From: Acidobacteriota bacterium
GTDB taxonomy: Bacteria > Acidobacteriota > Blastocatellia > Pyrinomonadales > Pyrinomonadaceae
Length of the DNA: 64,000 nucleotides
Direction of reading: 5' to 3'
Assembly (NCBI GenBank): GCA_019639175.1
Contig: JAHBSK010000001.1
Coordinates: 310,001 to 374,000 of the forward strand
Shown here: positions 32,958 to 38,385 of the stretch, one piece after another
Position numbering within the stretch: position 1 is the first letter of the stretch
How the letters are laid out: each line of letters opens with the position of its first letter
Notes under the pieces: generated by a model
The model's database searches: none
Told to the model about the DNA's origin: nothing
The model's input: the letters and a program-made list of their open reading frames with translations, nothing else
Made by a program: the position numbers and the translations under genes

Positions 32958-32980
32958 TGAGATCAGATCGCCTGATCTCA
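32958..32980 (+). terminator. Hairpin after sodA, probable terminator
   Basis: Stem TGAGATCAG (32958-32966) with CTGATCTCA (32972-32980), 9 bp, followed at 32983 by ATTTTTAG, a short U-tract. Confidence 0.55.
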
Positions 32981-33014
32981 CCATTTTTAGTAAAAGTTCC
33001 TAATGAGGAATCGG

Positions 33015-33053
33015 AAAAAAAGCTGTCCGAACGTGTATTCGGGCAGCTTTTTT
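33015..33053. terminator. Bidirectional terminator between sodA and the sulfur operon
   Basis: An A-tract, AGCTGTCCGAA, loop, TTCGGGCAGCT, T-tract: stem of about 16 bp with one mismatch, symmetric, working on both strands. It separates the converging sodA and the operon ending at 33068. Confidence 0.88.
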
Positions 33054-33067
33054 GTCTGAGAGAGCCG

Positions 33068-34519
33068 TCAGTATTTCGGGACCGAACTGTCCACTTCATC
33101 CGACCATGCTCCGATGCCGCCTTTTAGGTTGATGAGCCTTCCGGCAAATCCGGCATCCTTCAAAAAGCCGATGGCTTTCGCGCTTCTGACACCGCCTTTG
33201 CACTGCACAACTGTCGTTTTTGTTTTGTCGAGTTCGCAGATGCGGTTGACGACCTCGCCGAGCGGTATGAGTTTTGAACCTGGAATACGGGCGATCTCAT
33301 ATTCATGCGCCTCGCGGACATCGACAAGCTGAAAATCCACATTTCCCTTGAACCACGAATCAAGTTCAGATGCCGTTATCTCTTCCAATTCCGGCTCTTT
33401 CACCGCAGGGCCTTTCAGGCCGCAAAACTCTTCATAATCGATCAGATCTTTCTGCGTCGCATTGTCGCCGCATACGGGGCAGTTCGGTTCTTTGCGCAGT
33501 TTTAACTGGCGGAAAGCCATAGTCCACGCATCAAAAAGCAGCAGACGGTTGAGCAGAATGCCTTCGGCGCCGAGGATGACCTTTAGCGTCTCGGTTGCCT
33601 GAATGGTCCCGACGATTCCCGGAAGAACGCCGAGGACGCCGCCTTCCGCACATGACGGAACAAGTCCCGGCGGCGGCGGTTCAGGATAGAGACAGCGGTA
33701 ACACGCTCCTTTTTCAGCCCAAAAAACGGTCGCCTGGCCTTCAAAACGCGAGATAGAACCATAGACGTTCGGCTTGCCGGTCAGAACACAGGCATCATTG
33801 ACCAGATAGCGCGTCGGAAAATTGTCCGTGCCGTCAACGATCACATCGAACTCTCTAAAAAGCTCCAGAGCATTTTGACTGGTCAGCCGCGTTTCGTATT
33901 GTTCGACCTTTGTATTCGGATTTATGTCCAGAATTCGTTCCGTGGCCGATTCGATCTTTGGCCTTCCTACATCCTTTGTGCCGTGGATTATCTGCCGATG
34001 AAGGTTTGATTCATCAACCACATCAAAATCGACGACGCCTATTGTCCCGACACCGGCCGCAGCAAGATAAAGCCCCAACGGCGAACCCAAACCGCCTGTT
34101 CCGATGGTCAAAACGCGGGCGTTCTTTAGCTTTTTCTGGCCTTCGAGGCCGACCTCGGGCAGTAAAAGGTGTCTGGAATAACGTGCGATCTCGGCATTGG
34201 AAAGTTCCGGCAGCGTGTCTCCGGCACGCGCCGTCGCCGTGCTGCTTCCGCCCGCGATCGACGGAACTATCATGATCGTCTCATTGTTGGCGACAGGTGT
34301 CGCGGGGCCGTCAAGATGGCGAATGTCCTCATCGCCGACATAAATGTTTATAAAATTTCTAAGGTTGCCCTGCTCGTTATAAAGATGCTGGCGAAGGCCT
34401 GAATAGGCTGATGTCAGCTCCAAAAGGGCATCACCGGCGGTTGCCGCTTCCACCTCGACCTCAGAATTTCCGCCTGCGAACTGCCGCAGCGGTGTTGGTA
34501 TGGCTATTTTAATAGACAT
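33068..34519 (-). CDS. Fusion: CysO-like sulfur carrier + E1-like adenylyltransferase + rhodanese
   Basis: 483 residues from the ATG at 34519, preceded by the strong site GGAGGACCAAATA. Domain 1 (1-91): beta-grasp sulfur carrier closely like mycobacterial CysO; shared elements are SIKIAIPTPLRQFAGG, YSGLRQHL, FINIYVGDEDIR and IVPSIAGG, so Gly90-Gly91 are the functional end. It does not stop there: a linker (92-115) leads to domain 2 (about 115-375), a ThiF/MoeB/E1 fold with GTGGLGSP, VGVVDFDVVDESNLHRQ, and zinc cysteines CYRC and CPVC. Domain 3 (about 390-483) is a rhodanese with active-site loop CKGGVRS. Together they would adenylate the Gly-Gly carboxylate and convert it to a thiocarboxylate with sulfur from the rhodanese. 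Last gene of the operon; 35 bases after the JAMM gene. Confidence 0.9.
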   Translation of the reverse strand: MSIKIAIPTPLRQFAGGNSEVEVEAATAGDALLELTSAYSGLRQHLYNEQGNLRNFINIYVGDEDIRHLDGPATPVANNETIMIVPSIAGGSSTATARAGDTLPELSNAEIARYSRHLLLPEVGLEGQKKLKNARVLTIGTGGLGSPLGLYLAAAGVGTIGVVDFDVVDESNLHRQIIHGTKDVGRPKIESATERILDINPNTKVEQYETRLTSQNALELFREFDVIVDGTDNFPTRYLVNDACVLTGKPNVYGSISRFEGQATVFWAEKGACYRCLYPEPPPPGLVPSCAEGGVLGVLPGIVGTIQATETLKVILGAEGILLNRLLLFDAWTMAFRQLKLRKEPNCPVCGDNATQKDLIDYEEFCGLKGPAVKEPELEEITASELDSWFKGNVDFQLVDVREAHEYEIARIPGSKLIPLGEVVNRICELDKTKTTVVQCKGGVRSAKAIGFLKDAGFAGRLINLKGGIGAWSDEVDSSVPKY

Positions 34520-34553
34520 TATTTGGTCCTCCAAAAAAACAAATGATCTGCGG

Positions 34554-35000
34554 TCATCTTCCGGCCGCAGTTTTACGGTCAATTCCTTCTATGCGTTCTT
34601 CGTTAAATTTTGAACGGTCAAATTCCATTTCCCACGAACGGAAATCAACAACTGTTCCGCTTATCACCGACGCAATGATGTATGACCAGACAGGCAGAGC
34701 GTGGTCGAGGTCATATTGCGAAGGCAACGCTTTGTCATCAGGGTGCGAATGATAGTAGCCGACAACATCCAACCCTTTTTCGCGGGCGTATTTTTCGGCA
34801 CGCATCACATCTTTGGGAAGAATGAGGATGCGGTCATAGCGGTCGGCCTCGTCACGTGCATTTTCCAGCGGAAAAGTTTCGACAACGGATTTTTTTCCAT
34901 CCTCAAATTTACCGATCAGCATTCCGCCGCATTCGTGCGGATAATCACGTTCCGCATGGGCCGTGATCGCGTTTATGATGTTCTGGTCAACTTCGATCAT
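34554..35000 (-). CDS. JAMM/MPN metalloprotease (Mec/HcyD-like)
   Basis: 148 residues, one JAB1/MPN domain. The full metal and catalytic motif is visible: Glu in HECGGMLIG (about residue 23), the pair of His in YYHSHPDD (about 82-84), Ser and Asp in ALPSQYDLDHA. JAMM enzymes hydrolyse the isopeptide or C-terminal bond of ubiquitin-like proteins. In the mycobacterial mec-cysO-cysM system the JAMM protein removes cysteine from the sulfur carrier; in Wolinella a JAMM protein serves the homocysteine pathway. Here it lies between the PLP enzyme (15-base gap) and the carrier/E1 fusion. It could cut after the internal Gly-Gly, remove an amino acid formed on the carrier, or both. Confidence 0.92.
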   Translation of the reverse strand: MIEVDQNIINAITAHAERDYPHECGGMLIGKFEDGKKSVVETFPLENARDEADRYDRILILPKDVMRAEKYAREKGLDVVGYYHSHPDDKALPSQYDLDHALPVWSYIIASVISGTVVDFRSWEMEFDRSKFNEERIEGIDRKTAAGR

Positions 35001-35015
35001 TTCTCTTTTACCTTC

Positions 35016-36290
35016 CTAAAACAGTTGCGCCGCAGCGGCGGCATTGGTGAACGGAATATCAGATACAATGCCCGCTTCCGCCGGATGACACTCTTTGAGA
35101 GCGTTCTCGATGTCCTTTGCTATGTCGTTCAGGTCTTCTATGCCGACTGCAATGCGAAGCGTTCCTTCGGTGATGCCGAGCGAAACCCGTTTTGCCGGTG
35201 ACAATTCACGATGCGTTGCGGTCGCCGGATGAACAATGCCTGTAAAAAGATCGCCGACGCTCGTTGCCCGTGTGCAGACCCTGAGCGAGTTGAGAAAGCG
35301 GTATGCGGCCTCACGTGTGTCCTCTTTTAATCGGACCGTGATTATCGCGCCGAATTCGGAACCGTGGAATGTCTCATCAAGAGCGATCGCGTGTTCGCCG
35401 TCAAAGAATTTCGGATAGATGACCTCACTCAGATACGGCGAGTCTTTCAGGATATGAGCAAGCCGTTCGGCATTGGAGCATTGTTTCTCCATACGAAGGC
35501 CGAGGGTTTTCAATCCGCGAAGCAGCGAATGTGCTTCCCACGGGCTGAGAACACCACCCGCGAGAGTCAATGCTCCGAGCAATGCGGGGCGGTCAAATTC
35601 ATTTTTTGCAATGACAACGCCGCCGGTCGCATCAGCGTGTCCGCCGAGGTATTTGGTAGCGCTATGAACGACCAGGTCGGCGCCAAGATCAAGCGGACGG
35701 CACAGATACGGCGTGGCGAACGTATTGTCCACGACCAATTTTGCATTAACGGCATGGGCAATTTCCGCAACTGCCTGAATATCACAAACCCGCAGCAGAG
35801 GATTGGAAAGCGTTTCACATAAGAGAACCGACGGCTTGTTTTCAGCGACGGCCTCTTGAAGTGTTTCAAGGTCGGAGAAATCCGCCGCTACGGTCTTGAT
35901 GCCAAATGCCCCGAATACGGTATAGAGCAGTTCGAACGTGGAACCGTAAAGATCACGCGACGCCAGAACGACCGATCCGGTCGTCAATTCACACGCCAAA
36001 AGAGCCGCGTGAAGAGCGGCCATGCCCGAACCGTAAGCGTAAGCGAAAGCTCCGTTCTCCACTTCACAGACGGCTTCTTCAAACGCAGCGACGGTCGGAT
36101 TGCCGTAGCGGCTGTAAACATAGCCGCTGGCGCCGCCTTCCACGATGCGGTCAATGTCTTCGATCTCATCAAAAATAAATGATGATGTGGCATAGATGGG
36201 TGTTGCGGCGGGTTTGCCGCCGGGAAAATCACGGCGTTCGCCGGCGTGGACAAAGCGTGTAGCGTTGGAAACATTTATCGGATCTGCCAT
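35016..36290 (-). CDS. Cys/Met-metabolism PLP enzyme (cystathionine gamma-synthase / O-acylhomoserine sulfhydrylase family)
   Basis: 424 residues from the ATG at 36290, preceded by GGGGAGAAAAGG; the longer frame starts inside the riboswitch region. A fold-type I PLP enzyme with GYVYSRYGNPTVAAFE (active-site Tyr/Arg), YGSGMAALHAAL, ASRDLYGSTFEL, the SNPLLRVCDI strand, VVDNTFATPYLCRPLDLGAD (Asp for pyridine N), the Schiff-base lysine in HSATKYLGGHAD, and LSPWEAHSLLRGLKTLGLR. Length matches the MetB/MetC/MetY group. It lacks the long insertion usual in MetY, so whether it uses a thiol or sulfide cannot be fixed from sequence. Operon position with a sulfur carrier and a SAM riboswitch suggests it makes homocysteine (or cystathionine) for methionine. 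First gene of the operon. Confidence 0.9.
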   Translation of the reverse strand: MADPINVSNATRFVHAGERRDFPGGKPAATPIYATSSFIFDEIEDIDRIVEGGASGYVYSRYGNPTVAAFEEAVCEVENGAFAYAYGSGMAALHAALLACELTTGSVVLASRDLYGSTFELLYTVFGAFGIKTVAADFSDLETLQEAVAENKPSVLLCETLSNPLLRVCDIQAVAEIAHAVNAKLVVDNTFATPYLCRPLDLGADLVVHSATKYLGGHADATGGVVIAKNEFDRPALLGALTLAGGVLSPWEAHSLLRGLKTLGLRMEKQCSNAERLAHILKDSPYLSEVIYPKFFDGEHAIALDETFHGSEFGAIITVRLKEDTREAAYRFLNSLRVCTRATSVGDLFTGIVHPATATHRELSPAKRVSLGITEGTLRIAVGIEDLNDIAKDIENALKECHPAEAGIVSDIPFTNAAAAAQLF

Positions 36291-36363
36291 AAATACCTTT
36301 TCTCCCCGGTGAAATTTCCTTGTAAAAACTTCACTGATGCTCTTTCGGGCAGTGGCGATCCGC

Positions 36364-36406
36364 AAAATAAAAAAGCTTTCGTGCCAAAAACAGCACGAAA
36401 GCTTTT
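36364..36406 (-). terminator. Intrinsic terminator in the leader of the sulfur operon
   Basis: On the minus strand, AAAAGCTTTCGTGC (36406-36393) pairs perfectly with GCACGAAAGCTTTT (36384-36371) around 8 bases, followed by TTTTATTTT. It lies 14 bases downstream of the SAM-II aptamer and upstream of the first gene, so it is placed to attenuate transcription. An upstream CGAAAG inside the 5' side of the aptamer could pair with CTTTCG of the terminator arm and serve as an antiterminator; that pairing is my inference. Confidence 0.85.
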
Positions 36407-36419
36407 AAAAACTCCACGC

Positions 36420-36470
36420 GGTTGTTTAGCAGTTTTTTATAGTGGAGCAAGTTAACCTTAAATCGCCACT
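36420..36470 (-). ncRNA. SAM-II riboswitch aptamer
   Basis: Read 5'-3' on the minus strand. P1 is AGTGG (36470-36466) with CCACT (36445-36441). It encloses the conserved CGATTTAA, then a pseudoknot arm GGTT and AACTTGC. After P1 come TAAAAAACT, the conserved GCTAAA, and AACC (36423-36420), which pairs with GGTT to form P2. The order GATTTAA / TTGC / GCTAAA with compensatory P1 and P2 and a total length of 51 nt matches the SAM-II class. The P1 3' strand CTCCAC can also pair with GTGGAG at 36417-36412, giving a ligand-free alternative. It controls the PLP-JAMM-carrier operon; SAM binding should turn it down. Confidence 0.88.
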
Positions 36471-36577
36471 TTCGACGCCTTTATAAAAAGACGTTATGAA
36501 AAAGAACTTTGGATATATTAAAAGCAGTACGTTCCGGTTGTCAAGCCCTCTACGTAAATTTTTCAGACGTATTTTTA

Positions 36578-36607
36578 TTGACATCTGATGCAGTGATGCA
36601 GTAGCAT
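36578..36607 (+). promoter_or_regulatory. Promoter with operator-like repeats for vapBC
   Basis: -35 TTGACA at 36578-36583 (perfect), -10 TAGCAT at 36602-36607 (4 of 6), 18-base spacer. Between and over them the word TGATGC occurs twice and GCATCA once (36586-36609), an inverted and direct repeat likely bound by the VapB-like repressor. The -10 is 6 bases from the antitoxin ATG, so the message may be leaderless. This segment closes the 323-base gap from 36291, whose other contents are the riboswitch and terminator. Confidence 0.65.
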
Positions 36608-36613
36608 CAACTT

Positions 36614-36847
36614 ATGAGGACCACGCTTGATATAGAAGATGATATTTTGCAGGCCGCCAAGGAATTGGCTGAATATGAGAAAACCACAACTGGGAAGATG
36701 CTTTCGCGGCTTGCTCGGAAAGGCCTGACCGGGAACGACCGCCCGCGAGAAATGACCTTTCGAAACGGAGTTCCGGTACTCCCGAGCCGGGGAAAGATCG
36801 TCACCAATGAGATGATCAATAAGATCAGAGAAGAAGAAGGCATCTAG
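36614..36847 (+). CDS. vapB: VapB-like antitoxin (ribbon-helix-helix)
   Basis: 77 residues. The N-terminus RTTLDIEDDILQAAKELAEYEKTTTGKMLSRLARKGL is a ribbon-helix-helix DNA-binding domain (strand 2-7, two helices), followed by a C-terminal tail (REMTFRNGVPVLP ... NEMINKIREEEGI) that would wrap the toxin. It should repress its promoter, whose repeated TGATGC words lie just upstream. The vapC ATG is 3 bases after its stop. The transcription start predicted from the -10 box falls on or near the ATG and no Shine-Dalgarno is seen. Confidence 0.88.
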   Translation: MRTTLDIEDDILQAAKELAEYEKTTTGKMLSRLARKGLTGNDRPREMTFRNGVPVLPSRGKIVTNEMINKIREEEGI

Positions 36848-36850
36848 GCC

Positions 36851-37285
36851 ATGCGGTTCTTACTTGATATAAATGTTGTCATTGCGCTGATAGATCTCGA
36901 CCATCTTTTTCATGATCGTTCTCACGCTTGGTGGGAGCTTGCAAAGCATGACGGCTGGGCGAGTTGCCCTCTTACCGAAAACGGGGTGGTACGAATAATG
37001 TCCCATCCTAATTACGGTGATACTGAAAGCTATTCAGTAAAAGAGGTCGTTGGATGGCTGACGAGTTTTTCGGGCAATACCGATCATGAATTTTGGGCTG
37101 ATGACCTGTCATTAAACGATCCGCAGATCTTCGATCATGGCCGAATACTCGGCTCGAAACAGATAACCGACCTATACCTTCTGGCACTGGCAGTTTCACG
37201 AAATGCAGTATTTGTTACTTTTGATCAGACGATATCGACGGCTGCGGTCAGAAATGCTTTACCGGGACATTTGTTGACGATCTGA
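36851..37285 (+). CDS. vapC: VapC-type PIN-domain ribonuclease toxin
   Basis: 144 residues, a PIN domain. The four acidic metal ligands are Asp6 (LLDIN), Glu43 (LTENGVVR), Asp107 (ITDLYLLALA) and Asp125 (VTFDQTI). The ITDLYL motif and the length fit the VapC group that cuts tRNA or rRNA. It is translated right after the RHH antitoxin. Other members have been described as TA toxins in the same organization. Nothing in the sequence suggests that it is broken. Confidence 0.92.
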   Translation: MRFLLDINVVIALIDLDHLFHDRSHAWWELAKHDGWASCPLTENGVVRIMSHPNYGDTESYSVKEVVGWLTSFSGNTDHEFWADDLSLNDPQIFDHGRILGSKQITDLYLLALAVSRNAVFVTFDQTISTAAVRNALPGHLLTI

Positions 37286-37315
37286 ATTTTTAACATCGTG
37301 TGAGATACTATAAGC

Positions 37316-38227
37316 ATGATCGAAGAACGTGTTTTAGTTCAAAAGTTTCTCAACCGCAAAGAGCGCGAACGGCTGAAAAAGCCGGACTGGCTGAAAATAA
37401 AGCTGGGCGACCCGACCAATCAGAACAAAGTTCTGAGCCTGATAGACGGGCTGAATCTGCATACGGTCTGTCAGGAGGCAAAGTGTCCGAACATTTTTGA
37501 ATGCTGGACGGACAAGACGGCTACATTTATGCTCGGCGGCGATACGTGTACGCGTCACTGCGGATTTTGCGCCGTCAACAAGGGTAAGCCGATGGACCTC
37601 GACCCGATGGAGCCGACGCACGTTGCCGAGGCAGTGAAACATCTCGATCTGAAGCACGCCGTTATCACATCAGTAAACCGCGACGATCTGCCCGACGGCG
37701 GTTCAATGCATTGGGCGGAAACCATACTGAAGGTCAGAGAATTAAATCCTGATTGCAAGGTCGAGGTCTTGATACCCGATTTTAACGGCGACGAGGATGC
37801 GTTGAACAATGTTCTGCTGGCCCGTCCCGATGTTTTGAACCATAATACCGAGACCATCGCCCGGCTCTATCGCCGCGTTCGTCCCGACGCAAGGTATCAG
37901 CAAACTTTGGAACTGCTTGATCGGTCGGCAAAGTTTCGTGACACGCATTTTCCCGCGATGAAGACCAAAAGCGGAATCATGGCGGGTTTGGGCGAGGAAT
38001 TTGAGGAAGTGGTTGACCTCATGCGCGACCTGCGTTCCGTTTCGTGCGACATTATGACCATCGGCCAATACCTTCAGCCGTACGAAAAACGCCTGCCCGT
38101 GGAACGCTATGTCACGCCCGAGGAATTCGCCGAATGGAAACGAATCGGACTGGACATGGGCTTCAAACACGTCGAATCCTCACCGCTCACCCGCAGTTCC
38201 TATCACGCGCGCGAACAGGCAGAATAG
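37316..38227 (+). CDS. lipA: Lipoyl synthase
   Basis: Radical SAM enzyme that inserts two sulfurs into the octanoyl group of the lipoyl domains of 2-oxoacid dehydrogenases and glycine-cleavage H protein. 303 residues. The auxiliary cluster ligands CQEAKCPNIFEC precede the radical SAM motif CTRHCGFC, then MDLDPMEP, TSVNRDDLPDGG, HNTETI, TKSGIMAGLGE, TIGQYLQP and the last cluster Ser in TRSSYHA. The ATG is 30 bases after vapC. An upstream promoter is not evident; it could be read from the vapBC message. No lipB neighbour in the window. Confidence 0.97.
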   Translation: MIEERVLVQKFLNRKERERLKKPDWLKIKLGDPTNQNKVLSLIDGLNLHTVCQEAKCPNIFECWTDKTATFMLGGDTCTRHCGFCAVNKGKPMDLDPMEPTHVAEAVKHLDLKHAVITSVNRDDLPDGGSMHWAETILKVRELNPDCKVEVLIPDFNGDEDALNNVLLARPDVLNHNTETIARLYRRVRPDARYQQTLELLDRSAKFRDTHFPAMKTKSGIMAGLGEEFEEVVDLMRDLRSVSCDIMTIGQYLQPYEKRLPVERYVTPEEFAEWKRIGLDMGFKHVESSPLTRSSYHAREQAE

Positions 38228-38321
38228 ATGATGCGGCCGGTTGAAAGCTTTAAGAACACGTTCGAGCAGAGTGTCAAAAACTCCCGCGTCAATCCGTTGT
38301 GCTGAGGTAGCGGCCTGTTTC

Positions 38322-38351
38322 TTACAACATTCAGGCCAAACAATGTATAAT
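38322..38351 (+). promoter_or_regulatory. Predicted promoter of the M16 peptidase gene
   Basis: -10 TATAAT (38346-38351, perfect) with -35 TTACAA (38322-38327, weak) and an 18-base spacer, 35 bases upstream of the GTG start. Confidence 0.55.
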
Positions 38352-38385
38352 TCGTTGAAATAGTCATTTTTTTGGAGGATCAGTT

